Below are positions 40,801 to 52,995 of a DNA stretch of 64,000 bases, piece by piece. Source of the DNA: Psoroptes ovis (lineage: Eukaryota > Arthropoda > Arachnida > Sarcoptiformes > Psoroptidae). Each line of letters begins with the position of its first letter. Position 1 is the first letter of the stretch. The stretch lies in NCBI GenBank assembly GCA_002943765.1, contig PQWQ01000004.1, forward strand, positions 3,906,001 to 3,970,000, in the 5' to 3' direction. Made by a program: the position numbers and the translations under genes. The notes beneath the pieces were generated by a model, which worked only from the letters and a program-made list of their open reading frames with translations, searched no databases and had not been told where the DNA came from.

Positions 40801-41742
40801 CTGTACAGTTTTTCCTAGGCCCATTTCATCACCAAGTATGCCACCACATAAATTCAAATGTAATTCACACATCCATTTCACTGCTTCTTGTTGATATTTA
40901 TATAAACGTTCCCATATTGATTTAGGTATTGAAAAATTAGAATCAATATGATATAATTCAACATTATCATCGTCATAATAATCGCCATATTTTTCAATAC
41001 GTTGACGATAAATTTGAATGTCACCATCATCTTGAATACGAATTCGATCAATATCTTTGGTTCCTCTGGAATTTTCAACTTTTTCAACTTTTCGCGCACC
41101 TTTACCAATATTAGCGGTTTCAGGTGCTTCAAAAAATCTATCAACATCATCATCAAAATATTCATCATAATTTTCAACATTTATTGTACCATCAATAATT
41201 TTAGAATCATCATCATCATCGTCATCATCTTCATCATTATCGTCAACTTCATCATTTTCATTGATTGTTTCACTTTGAATCGATTCAGTTTGTGTTGTTT
41301 CGACATTTGATTGATAATCATCAATTTCATTTTTCTTTTTCTTATCAAATTTATCTTTGATTTGTTGAACAACATTTTGTTCATAAATTCTATGAGAATA
41401 TGATACAATACCTAAGGAATCAATAAGTTCTGCATTATCATCTTTACTGCCGTCTTCATCATCAGCATCATTAGCGTCAACATTTTGAAATGCTTGATCG
41501 ATGGTTCGATCTTTTGATTCTTGAATCAAAGATTTATCAATTCGTATGTTTATTTCATTATCTTCATTATCATCGTCTTCATCATCATCATCATTGATGT
41601 CATCATTTTTATCATCGATTATCAATGACATTGCATCATCATCATCATCATGTTCATCATTTTTAATCTTTTGATTTAAATTTTCAACACTTAAATTATC
41701 ATTATCACTGTTACCATCACTATTTTCACTGGTTTGTAGCAT
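37896..41742 (-). CDS. ERCC6: ERCC6/CSB-like SNF2 family DNA-dependent ATPase
   Basis: Three exons on the minus strand: 41742-40435, 40364-39781, 39705-37896; 1233 aa. CSB is the SWI2/SNF2 translocase that recognises stalled RNA polymerase II and starts transcription-coupled repair. All helicase motifs are intact: GDEMGLGKT (motif I, Lys ~311), ICPATVMFHWVNEFHRW, DEGHKIRNP (motif II, 418-421), LSGTPIQNN (~445), LRRTKDEI, LIFTQSRQML, MDGST, TTRVGGVGVSLTGANRVI and QARERCWRIGQKR (motif VI). The stretch TVEEKIYHRQIFKTYLTQRI plus INFRELFTLSD is the CSB-specific extension after the ATPase core. The 260-residue N-terminal region is Asp/Glu-rich; the C-terminal tail is Lys/Ser/Asn-rich with KKHK-type nuclear signals. 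Start chosen at the first ATG; an upstream GTG reading is not needed. Shorter than human CSB mainly in the N-terminal region. Confidence 0.93.
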
Positions 41743-43034
41743 AATAATAATAATATCAAAGATAATCACGTTGATTTACCTTTACATTTATTCATAAAAC
41801 CTTTTTGTTGTTTATTTTGGTTAACAAACAAACAAAAAATTTCATCATTTCGGCCTCTCTGCTGTGTAAATGCTTGAAAATTCATTGTGTTTACATTTTT
41901 GTAGCGCAATCTGGCGAAAATATTTGTGCACAATGATTATTTATTTTCAGTTGATCAAGGGTTTTTCTTTTTCTCTGAAATTTTGGCCATGAACAAATCT
42001 GTTTCAAAATTGAAATGGTACCGTTGAATACTTGGAGCCAAAATTTTTTGTCAGACAATGAATTCTATTGAATCAATAAAATCTATCAATCAAAAGATCA
42101 AACAAAATAATTGATCAATTTTTTTTTTCAATGCTACAAGGTTCCAATATTGTTCAACATTGTCGTGGAAATCAATAATCAATATATCAAAATAAATTTA
42201 GAAAAATGTCAATCAAAATAATAATGATGATGAAAATATAGAAAAAATGAAATGATACGATTAATAAATAAAAATAAATGCATGTTTCATTTCAATTTTT
42301 TTTATACACACTCGATTGATTATGTTTCAATTTCAAAATGATTTTTTTTTTGAATTTATCCTATTTATTTTTGATAAAATGATGATAATATTTGAAGCAA
42401 TAAGAATTGACATAAAATAGGATCAAATATATATCAAAGCTTTAATAATAAAGTGTCAAAGGATTGGCTTTTTGTCAAAAAAAAAATTTTTTTTATACAT
42501 TTTGTCATTTATAAAAACAAAAGGATAAAAAAAAATCCTGACAAACATCATTTATACGAAAAAAAAAATATTTCAACAAATCAATTGGCAAACAAATACA
42601 AATATGTGTGTGATTTGATAGTTTGCGATCTCGATTCGAAAATCATCATCATCATTTGAATAAATAAATAAATCAATTCACTAGTGACATTGATAAGAAT
42701 TTAGAATTTTTTCGAATTGATCAATTGATCAATCAATCAATGATTGATTTTGTGAAAAAATTGCAATAAGGAAATCAAAGAAAAATTTGGTTTTGCTTTT
42801 TCTTACAAAATAAAATATTGACAAATAATATGTTTTGTATAAATAATCATAGTAATCGTAATAATTGTAATTATTGTCATTTATTATTGTCGATAATCGT
42901 TCGAAAAATTATTCAATAGACATGAATACAATCAAATCAAACCGAACTAACAACAATCGATAAATTGTTGATTGAATATCATTGCTATTTATGGCTTTTT
43001 GCTGCTGCTGTTGTTGAACAAAATCAATCAATCA

Positions 43035-43066
43035 ATCAATCAATCGATGATCGTCGATTGATTGAT
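43035..43066. repeat. 13-bp inverted repeat on an ATCA microsatellite
   Basis: ATCAATCAATCGA, six-base loop TGATCG, TCGATTGATTGAT. The left arm is the end of an (ATCA)n tract, so the palindrome may simply reflect a repeat in two orientations. Confidence 0.7.
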
Positions 43067-44823
43067 AAAATACAAGGGCTAACCTCGAAAATCTTTAGTT
43101 GATATTCATCATCATCAATGTTTGTAATAGTTTCATTGTTTATAAATATAACAATAGCAACAGCAGTAGCAGCAACAGAAAAAAATGAATCAATGGCAAT
43201 AAATAATAATAATAATAGTTGACCATTGGAAAGATTATACATGTAATCATATTTGGAAAAAAAATATGATAATTTATTATTATGATTATATTTCAACTAT
43301 TTCAATCGAAAATTCTTTGTAAAAGCTCCAAACATTGAATTATTGAGTATACGTTTTTCATATTTTCAATTTCATTCGTTTCACCATTTGGGAAAAGAAT
43401 ATTTCAAATGTGATAAACATATAGCCAAAAGCAAAATGTAATCAATTTATTTTTTTTTTTTTGTTCAATTTGTTCAAATAATTATTATCATTGATAATAA
43501 ATTATAAATCAAAATCAAAATCATTTCAATACAAATTGTATAGCATTGAAATTGAAATTTTCAAATGATAATTTGTTTACATATTTTTTTTCTGTTGATT
43601 TCTGAGTAAATGAATTATGAATATTCATGTTCATATATTTACATTTTTATATTTAAAAATTTATCTATTTTTTTTCAAACATATATACAGCCAAAACAAT
43701 CAAGCCAAAATTGTTCAAATGTAAATTTTTTTTTTCGAAAGTAATCTCATTGACATAATTTCTATTTTGTTTTATTTGTTTGCTTGTCGAAAACAGATTG
43801 TCCACAAATTTTATATTTGAGTTAGCTAGTAATGGTCAAAATTTGTGGATTAAATTTTTTAGAAAATTTGTCAAATGAATGATCACTTGTCAAACACCAG
43901 TTCCAAAAATATTTGTTAACAATTAAAATTTTACAGATCAAATGTTTTAGGGTTTGAATTTACAAAAAAATTCAAAAATTTGTCAAAATATTGCTATTCT
44001 CTTCTTGTTTGTTCCAATTTAATTCCAATTTCTACCCATTAATTATATATTTTTTTTCAATCAAAAATTCCAATGATAATCACAATAATAATGACACTAA
44101 TATTTGTGATATAAATTGATCAGAAATTAATTGGATCAATCAATTTATGATTATTTTTCATTTCATACCACCTGTTGCATTCATATTCGTTAATTTTCAA
44201 TTATTTTATTTTTGGATCAAATTTTCAATCAAATTTTTATGGAATATGTTCTGAGTATAAATATTATTGCCAGAAAATAAATAGAGCATTATCACTAGAA
44301 TCAATCGCCAAAAAAATTATTGAATCATTGATGCTGGTAATTGGTGAAAAATTTTTGTGAAATCAAAATCGATCAAAAATTTTCGATTGAATCAATTGAT
44401 TATGGTTATTTGGTGGAAAATCATTTTTTTTATATTTGACAGATTTCTCAAAAATTTTCCCTGAAAAAAATAAGAAATTTTCATGACAAACACATTTCGG
44501 TATTTCACATTTGTTCACCCTCTAATTTCACAAAAATTAATATGTGATTATGTGTGTGTAAATTCAAAAAAAAAAATCTTCCGAATAACAAATGGTTTGT
44601 GTAAAAGAGAATCACATAGAAATTGATACGATTCAATTCAGGTGAAAATTACTGGGGAATAAAAAAAAAGGTTATGAGAGCTTGAAATTGATCAATTTAG
44701 GTGATAATCTATGTACTTGTGAGTGCATGTTTTACATTATTAATGATTATATATGGAAAAATGTAATTGTTCATTGCAACCAAACAACTGTGAAATGAAT
44801 ATACAAATGAATTAATGAATAAA

Positions 44824-44832
44824 TATATAAAG
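44824..44832 (+). promoter_or_regulatory. Possible TATA box upstream of the peroxidase gene
   Basis: TATATAAAG on the plus strand, ~350 nt upstream of the peroxidase ATG. In this AT-rich DNA the match alone is weak evidence. Confidence 0.2.
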
Positions 44833-45182
44833 AAGAGAAACATTGAGAAATTGAGAAATTGTTATCGACTATGAACTTGTATTATCTTTGATCACTAAAT
44901 GTATATATTAATCGTATTTGGATCAAATTTTTACCAGAGATAACAATTGGTTTGCTTGATTGAATCACATTGATTTTGCTCAAAAAAAAAAAAAAAATTC
45001 TTCGAAAGAATTTCAGGCAAATTTTGAATCATTTAAATCAAAAATGAACAATGAAAAATGTTAAAATCAAATATACCATGATGAATTATTTGATTAATTA
45101 ATTAATTTGATAATTATTTTTGTAATGTTTTGCAATTTAAATATTTTGTTGTTTTATTTTTTTATGATTCAAATTAAAAATA

Positions 45183-48100
45183 ATGTCATTTTCCAATGAT
45201 AATCCAAAATATTTGTATATATCAACAAATTTTTTATACATTTTCATTTTAATTTTAATAAATTTGATATTTATTATTCATACAACAACAATTGAAACAA
45301 CGACAACGACATTATCTTTGAATAATAATGAATTTAGCGAACGAACAATCATCAATGATCATCATAAATCAAATTCATCATCATCATCATCTTCGGCTAT
45401 ATTGAAAAAGATCTCAAAATCAAAATCATCACGAAAACCATCATTGAAATGGTTTTCATTTCTTAAATTATTAAATGAAAAATTTCTGCTTAAACGTAAT
45501 CATACTAGATATAAAAATTTAAAAAATGATCACAAAAATAATAGTAAAAATAATAATTCAATAAATTATTCAAATCAAACATTGCCATCGCCATCATCTT
45601 CGTATAAAATGAGTGAATCGCCATTACCTGTACCGTTATTAACATCAGTAATTGCTGATCCATTTATCAATTTTTTCCCACCATTTGAACAATCACCAAT
45701 GACAATGGTGTATGATAATGTTGATCCATTATTATCACAGCCATCTTTACCATTACCATATGAAACGAATACATTCGACCCGTTCAATGATAATCGATAT
45801 CATACATTATATGATTCAAATTTTATCGAAACATCACACACTAACCATGATGGTAACGGTTATATATTTCCATTGAATGATAATAATTTTTTCAACAATG
45901 AATTCAATCATAATTATAATGATCACAATGATCATGATGATTACATCAATGCAAAAATAATTAATAAAGATAGTGTTAAAGCTGATTCAATGCTTAAAAG
46001 TAATTATGATTCGATGCAACCGGTTGCAAAAAATATTCTCAATTTTGAACAAGATGATAATGATGATGATCATCATCATAAATATTATAAACCAATAAGA
46101 ATCAATGCAATTAGAATTTATAGTGATTATCTTGATGATGATGATTATGATGACGATGATGATGATCATGATGAATACAATGATAATGATGATCATAAAC
46201 GAAATATTTGTTCAAAAATTCATGATAAAATTATTTCACGTAAAGATTTATTCATTGCTTTCAAATCGTCCGCATCAAAATTACGTGATTACAAAATGAT
46301 TATCGATAAAAATGCATTACAAACAAAACGTCGTCAGCCATACATACCGTATGGTTTATTAGACTCTAAATTGCTCGAATATGCATCTAAATATTTAAAA
46401 GACAGGTAAATTTTTCATTAAAGTCATTAGAAATAGTGATAATGATTTTGAAAAAAAATTTCTTCATCAGAAAATGCCTGAATAAAATGGATGTCATAAC
46501 AATATTGCCCAAAATTGATGTGGATTATATTTTAAATCATTATGAAATGTCCGCTTGTCAACAAGAGGCTAAAATTGCATGTGAACCAAGAGCAAAATAT
46601 CGTTCAATCGATGGATCTTGTAATAATTTAAAGTAAGTTTCATTATTTCTGGAATTGATTGCATAGATTTTATAGAATTTATTTTAAGATATAAAACTTG
46701 GGCCAAATCATTCACATGTCACCGAAGATTATTGCCACCAAATTATGCTGATGGCATTTCAGTACCACGTGTTGGTTATGATGGAAAAAAATTACCAAAT
46801 GCTCGTATATTATCATCACAATTATTGCCTGATGTTGATGTTAAAGATCATCGATTAACATCTATGACAATGGCATTCGGACAGTTTGTAATACATGATG
46901 TTGCTAGAACATTGCCCCTAGCAAATGATATACGCTGCTGTCCATCTCAAAATGCAAAACATCCCGAATGTTTTGCAATCGATATTGTTCGCTCAGATGA
47001 TATTCTATTGAAATATTTCAATCAAACATGTATTAATTTTGTTCGGTCAAATATTTGTAATCCATGTGCACTCGGTCCTCGTGAACAACAAAATCAAGCA
47101 ACACATACATTAGATTTGTCACAAATGTATGGATTACGATTAAATGATTCATTATCCCTGCGCACATTTCATGGTGGAAAACTGCGTAGCTCGTTCACTA
47201 GTACATATCCAAAAGAAGAATTGCCACCAAAAATGCAACGTGAAGATCCTAGCTGTAATGTTCGGCCAAAACCACCAAGATTTAAATGTTTTGAAACAGC
47301 TGATGGTGTACGTGCATCACAACATCCAGCACTGCAAACATTACATACAGCATTTCATCGTCGTCACAATCAACATGCTGATGCATTATCAAAAATAAAT
47401 CCACATTGGAATGATGAAAAATTGTATCAAGAAGCACGACACATAATGATTGCTGAAATTTCGGCCATAATTTATGGACAATATTTATCGGCCATATTTG
47501 GATCGAAAATGATGAAACATTTTCGTTTAAATTTAAATAAATATGGCTACACACATTATGATCCAAAATTGAATCCATCAACATTTCAAGAATTCATTAC
47601 AGCATCAGGCAGATTTGGTCATTCACAAATAAATGATCATTTTCGTGTATTATTTGATGATAGTAAATCATCATCATATGCATATAATTTACGAGATAAT
47701 TTTTTCGAAACAACAATCGTTAGTTTAGGTCATGTGAGTATTTTTCATTTTCTTTTTATAATTAAATTTTTATCATTATTTAATGGTTGTTGTAATTAAA
47801 AACAAATTTAATTCAATTTTTTTTTTGTATTAATTAAAAAAAATGAAAATAAAATACTAATGACCATATAGTCATCAGGCATAATAAATGGTTTAGTATC
47901 GGATCCAACACAAACTACTGATAATTATTTTGTTAATGATGTAAAAAATGCATTATATCGTATACGTCGTGATCATAGCGGACGAGATTTGCCTGCATTC
48001 AATATACAACGTGGCCGTGAACACGGTATACCCGGTTATACGTATTATCTTGATTTTTGTTTTGGGTATGTTCAATTGAATTAATTTGTTTTTATATTCT

Positions 48101-48756
48101 CAAAAATGAAAATAAAATAAAAACAATAGAAAATTATCATTTGTTCATATTTTAATAATTTTAAATTGAACTAAAATTACGTAACGATTTTCTCAAAATG
48201 ATGTTCGAATATAAAATATTTTTGTTGAAATAAATTGAATTGTTTATATTTTCAATGAAAATTCCAAGCACACACACACAAATATTTTCACACGAATGTC
48301 AACCACGAAAAGACTCGCCTATTTTTTTTTTCTTTCATGCATTCATTTATTCATATTTTTTACTTTAAACTTTAGCTGACCATAATCACGTTGATCATAT
48401 CATTGATTATCATTTTGAATGATGACAAATCATATAGAAAATAATAATATTAAATACTCATTAACTTATTAATTTTTTTCTCCTCTATTTGTTTTTACTA
48501 TTACTATTCAAACTATCACAGTCCATCACGATAATGATATTTAAAAAAAAAAATTATTTCAACTGTGATTGAACATAATTGTTGATGATAATCATGATCA
48601 TTATTGTCATCATTATTATCATCACCGACATCATCATCATCATTAAGCATCAGCGTATATCGGCTACGTTTGCTAAAATTTATGACAATTTTTCGTTGTT
48701 CAATAATTTTGACATAATTTTTTTTTTTTCATTTTAACCATCATTTTATTTTGATT

Positions 48757-48830
<74 letters not shown>

Positions 48831-50087
48831 GTTGTTATTATTATAGATATAAAATACAACAATGGAATGATCTAATGACATTTATATCGACGAAACATGT
48901 TAAAAAGTTACGACAATTTTACAGGTTAGTATTATTATTATTATTATTATAAATAATTTTCATATATTACACATGAATATATATGTGTTTGAAATTTAAA
49001 AAACAAAACAATTGAATTTGTAATATTTAAACAAATGAAACAGACATAAATCGGTCATTTCATCATTATCGATTGCTATTATTATTATTATTGTTATATA
49101 ATGACCCAAGTTTTTTTTTAAACATCATTTAACACAACAAAAGAAATTTTCTTATTTATTTAGTCTCCATTCATTTGTTGTTCATTTGTATATTTGGCTT
49201 GGAAAATAAATTAGCCAATGAACAAATGAAATGAATGAAATTCGTCAATTCCATTTGACTAATATAATTTTTTTTTTATTCAATTTTATTTATAAAGACA
49301 TTGGAAAGATATTGATCTGTTTGTTGGCGGTGTGTTTGAACGTTCATTACCAAATGCTGCTCTTGGTCCGACATTTGCATGCATTAATGGTATGCAGTTT
49401 TATAATTTAAAATATGGTGATCGTTTTTATTTCGAACATGGCTATCAATCAGGCTCATTTAGCATAGGTAATTTTGTTTTATTTTGAAATATTCAAGGTA
49501 TTTCAATGATAATTTTTATTTTAAAAAAAATTTCTTTTTTTCCATTTATTCCCTATTAAAATTGAATTTCCTACACATCTCATTCAATAGAACAATTAAA
49601 TAATATACGTCAAGTGTCCAGTCTTAGTTCATTAATATGTAAAACACATAATGATATTAAACAGATGCCTAAAAATCCATTTATACATATATCACCATAT
49701 AAAAATCCAATGATACCTTGTTTTAAATTCGATGAATTCGATTATGAATTATGGAAAGATAGCAAATATAAAAAAAATATTAAATATTCAACAAAAATGT
49801 CAAAACAAACGCCACTTGTTTATGGTGATAATAATAATTATAAAATTTATAACAAAAATTTCAATAAATCATTTTCGACTCCTTATGATTATAATAATGC
49901 ATTCAATAAGGCATCATTACTCAAATATCAACCAATAATTACTAGACAATTAGCGAAAACATCTGCCATTGTGTCGCAGCAACAACAATTGCCAGCAATT
50001 GGTCGTTCAAAACAATATCATTATCAATATTACACCGATGATTTGCCAAAACAATTTTCTCCATCATTAACAATAGTGAGAAATTGA
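45183..50087 (+). CDS. Animal haem peroxidase (peroxinectin/chorion-peroxidase type), membrane-anchored
   Basis: Seven exons: 45183-46405, 46471-46632, 46689-47733, 47872-48065, 48847-48924, 49298-49467, 49591-50087; 1122 aa, all junctions in phase. A hydrophobic segment (about residues 15-37, LYIFILILINLIFII) is a signal anchor or signal peptide, followed by ~370 residues of Asn/Asp/Ser low complexity. The peroxidase domain (~450-1010) opens with YRSIDGSCNNL and RRLLPPNYADG. Distal His is H531 in GQFVIHD, distal Arg R670 in ADGVRASQHP, proximal His H773 in GRFGHSQ, structural Asn N854 in FNIQRGREHG; the calcium loop is THTLDLSQMYG. The two residues that form ester bonds to haem in myeloperoxidase (Asp94, Glu242) are Ile530 and Gln673 here. 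A ~110-residue tail follows the domain. The likely role is extracellular peroxide-dependent oxidation, for example matrix or cuticle cross-linking, if haem is still bound. Confidence 0.92.
48066..48846 (+). other. Long intron of the peroxidase gene
   Basis: 781 bp, the longest intron in this gene. It ends in a pure ATT trinucleotide array directly before the splice acceptor; the rest is AT-rich with a short CA run and no recognised element. Confidence 0.75.
48771..48830. repeat. (ATT)20 microsatellite at a splice acceptor
   Basis: About 60 bp of uninterrupted ATT repeat ending 16 bp before the exon that starts at 48847, so it occupies the place of the polypyrimidine tract and probably of the branch point. 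Confidence 0.9.
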
Positions 50088-50587
50088 AAAATTGGAAAAA
50101 AAAGGAAAAATCTATTAATCAATCATTTAGCTTGAAATGTCTGGTATTTTTGATCAAAAAAATATGAATATAAATTATTATTAATTTACAAATTTTTTGA
50201 AAAGTCCAATGGCTATTCTTTTTTCACAATTTAATATTTTACGAATTTTACCCCATTCATATTTTCAATGAATAATAAAACGAATATTAAATTTAAAAAA
50301 TGAAAATCAATTATTATGAATTAATTAACATAATGATAATTTCATTTTTAATAATAAGACAATGATGATGAATAAATGAATAAATGAATGAATGAATGAA
50401 TGAAAAATAAAATTCAATTTTTATTAATAAAATGAGGTACAAATACATGTAAAAAATTTGAAAATTGAAAATTTAATGAATTCCAATAATTTGAAATTGA
50501 AATAATAAATTTTTGTTTTGTTTTTGGTCACATGATGATAGAATTATGTCCAATATAAAATTCCAAATATATATTCAATTAATAATT
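50088..50587. other. Convergent 3' intergenic spacer
   Basis: 500 bp between the peroxidase stop (plus) and the small secreted protein stop (minus). It holds AATAAA at 50274-50279 for the peroxidase and an (AATG)n tract near 50370-50405. Nothing else was seen. Confidence 0.6.
50274..50279 (+). promoter_or_regulatory. Candidate poly(A) signal of the peroxidase gene
   Basis: AATAAA 187 nt after the peroxidase stop codon. Confidence 0.35.
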
Positions 50588-51067
50588 TCAACCATAATAT
50601 GAATGTAATGGTAATGATGAATATGATGTTACTGCTGGCGGCGGTGGCGGTGGTAACATCATTGAACTATATGATGGTGATGAACCACCATATAATGTTG
50701 GTGTCGATAAACCATATAATGATGATGAAGATGCAGTGAATTGTTGTCCATATGATGATGATGATGATGTTGACATTTGTGGATAAACATTGGCTAATGT
50801 TGCACCTGATTGTCGAATACCGATACCTGGATTACCGACAAAACCTTGTCCATAACGTGAACCATATGATCCACCATGACTATATGGTGATGATAATAAT
50901 GATGATGAATAACCGGTACCATAAAGACCTGAATGTAAATTCAAACGTCTTGAATATAATGGCATATACATTGTACTGCTACCGGTATAATATGGTGGAA
51001 TTGCATTCATTGTCGATATGAATGATAATAAAATTATCATTGAACAAATTAATAATTTTGATGACAT
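50588..51067 (-). CDS. Small secreted Tyr/Ser/Gly-rich protein
   Basis: Single-exon frame of 159 aa. Residues 1-22 are a clear signal peptide (MSSKLLICSMIILLSF, cleavage probably after STMNA). The mature part has no Cys and consists of Ser/Tyr/Gly-rich segments with repeated SxYG/LYG motifs (GLYGTGYSSS, SYGSRYGQG, SSLYGLSTPTLYGG), then a run of six Pro and a Tyr-rich end (SYYG). This composition is typical of arthropod structural secretions (cuticle, silk or glue-like proteins), where Tyr can be oxidatively cross-linked; no specific family is recognised. Its convergent neighbour is a haem peroxidase, an enzyme class that can cross-link Tyr-rich matrix proteins, but that link is only a suggestion. 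A TATATAAAAA motif lies ~220 nt upstream on the minus strand. Confidence 0.75.
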   Translation of the reverse strand: MSSKLLICSMIILLSFISTMNAIPPYYTGSSTMYMPLYSRRLNLHSGLYGTGYSSSLLSSPYSHGGSYGSRYGQGFVGNPGIGIRQSGATLANVYPQMSTSSSSSYGQQFTASSSSLYGLSTPTLYGGSSPSYSSMMLPPPPPPAVTSYSSLPLHSYYG

Positions 51068-51285
51068 TTTTTTTTTTTGTAAAATTTATTCCAGCAGGTA
51101 AATAATGAATTATTAAATAATTTCAAAAAAAAATATTTCAACTTGGAAATAATTCAATTTAATTTTTTTTTTGAACAAATAAATACAATTTTTTTTTGAA
51201 ACAAACAACAAATGAACAAAACAAATCAAATGAAATATTTTATAAATAATAATATTTTTTCGGTTTTAAATGAATAATTCAGCCA

Positions 51286-51295
51286 TTTTTATATA
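51286..51295 (-). promoter_or_regulatory. Possible TATA box of the small secreted protein gene
   Basis: TATATAAAAA on the minus strand, about 220 nt upstream of the ATG at 51067. Weak evidence in AT-rich DNA. Confidence 0.25.
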
Positions 51296-51619
51296 AAATT
51301 TTTATTGCTACTGTGTTCCAAACAGCAGCAATCACACAGAGAATATACATGCACACCTATGATGTTTCGCGGGCTTTTTTGCTTCATTTTTTTTTACTTT
51401 ACTTTCATTTATAATATTCAACAATACAAAGCTTTCTGTTATTAAATACATTTATATTTTTTATAATACACACACACACAAAAAAATGGTCATAAATTAT
51501 AATAATGACAAATTTTTTTTTCTATTTGTAATGGACAAATGAATAAATGAACATGAGAATGAATTTATTTTTCATTATAAGAAGTTTTATAAGAGAAATA
51601 AAGAAAGAGAGAGAAATAT

Positions 51620-51700
51620 TAGCTTGTCCCATAAGTTCTTGCCGGTTATATTGTGAAAAATTATTGAAAATTATGGGCAAGAACTTATGGGACAGCTTAA
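51620..51700. mobile_element. Mariner-type palindromic MITE, copy 10 (CATAAG subtype)
   Basis: 81 bp. Left end TTAGCTTGTCCCATAAGTTC, right end GAACTTATGGGACAGCTTAA; the CATAAG block and TTCTTGCC inner arm match perfectly between arms. TA flanks both sides. Confidence 0.88.
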
Positions 51701-52095
51701 TATATTGAAGAGAAGATGATTTGAACATGAACATGAAAATTCAATTTCGATTCAATATTAATATGAAATATATATACATCATTAAATATTTTTGACTTGG
51801 GCGTCATTTATTATTATTATTATTATAATCTTTATAATAATAAGAAAATATAAAAATCATAAATGAAATCCATAAATGTATAATAATAGTGTAATACAAA
51901 TACGACATACGCTAAAATTGATGATATATTTTTTTTTATTTGATAAACTTGTAACTTAATAATAAAAATAATAATAATAATAATGTTATTAAGAACAAAA
52001 TTATTGAAGGTTAAACATTAAACATTTATTATTATTAAAATATTCAATTCCATAGCATTGTGTCTTCAGTGTTGTCAAAATTTTAATTTGAAATA

Positions 52096-52175
52096 TTAGA
52101 ATGTCCGAAAAGTTCTTGCCGATTTTCCAATAATTTTCAACGATATAACCGGCAAAAATTTTTCGGACAACCTAA
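52096..52175. mobile_element. Mariner-type palindromic MITE, copy 11
   Basis: 80 bp. Left end TTAGAATGTCCGAAAAGTTC, right end ATTTTTCGGACAACCTAA, core ending AACGATATAACCGGC. Only ~400 bp from copy 10. Confidence 0.88.
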
Positions 52176-52964
52176 TAAATGCCTTTGATTTTTCTTTTTT
52201 TTACATTCACTACTTGATATATTTGTATGTAAAGAAATGAAATACCATAGCAAAATATTGATATTATTAAATTTTGATTAGACAGAAATGGAAAAGAAAA
52301 ATATACAAAGAGCATAAATATAAGATGCAATCGAATATTTTGAGGAAATTTTTTTTTCGATAAAAAAAAATTCCACAATCAATTAGAATTCCCTTGTTTC
52401 GTAGTCGATTTGTGTATTAATAAAGTAGAAAAATAAAACAAAAAAAATTCATAGATAAATCATTGAAACAAAAAAAATTTTTTGGACATATTGACGTCAT
52501 ATTTTGTCAAATTTCGTCATTTATTTTTATGGGACTCCATTGAATCGATTATTTGATGGATAATTCCATGAATTTATCGATCAATTCGTTCCACAAATAA
52601 TGCAATTACAAATGGATTTTTTTAATAAAATCCTAAAGTATGAATCTGGGGATTTTTGAAATTTGTATTTTTTAAGAAATTTTACTAAATATTGACACAA
52701 TATCGATTGCTGCCAAGTGGTAAACTATTTTTTTTCTTTGTGTCCGAATTTTCATGAAAATTCCATAAATATTATCATGTGTGAAATAATAAATCACGAA
52801 AAATAAAAACAAATGATATTTAAATTTAAATCAAAACGAATAATACAAGATAATAACAAATACAATAATTTTTCAAAATGATAAATGTCAAGGTTGATAT
52901 TCTATTCTATTCTTTTTTTTTTGTAGATTATTAATATTTCATAAGCAATTTCAATTCAAAATGT

Positions 52965-52995
52965 ATCACACAGCTTTTATTTAAAGCTGTGTGAT
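52965..52995. repeat. Perfect 13-bp hairpin
   Basis: ATCACACAGCTTT, five-base loop TATTT, AAAGCTGTGTGAT. No mariner-type termini. Confidence 0.8.

Larger units (their letters stand above)
41743..45182. other. Head-to-head intergenic region, 3.4 kb
   Basis: Separates the ERCC6-like gene (minus) from the peroxidase gene (plus), so it should hold both promoters. A TATATAAAG at 44824-44832 lies about 350 nt before the peroxidase ATG. It also contains a 13-bp hairpin at 43035-43066 built on an ATCA repeat. No coding exon and no mariner-type MITE was seen. Confidence 0.6.
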
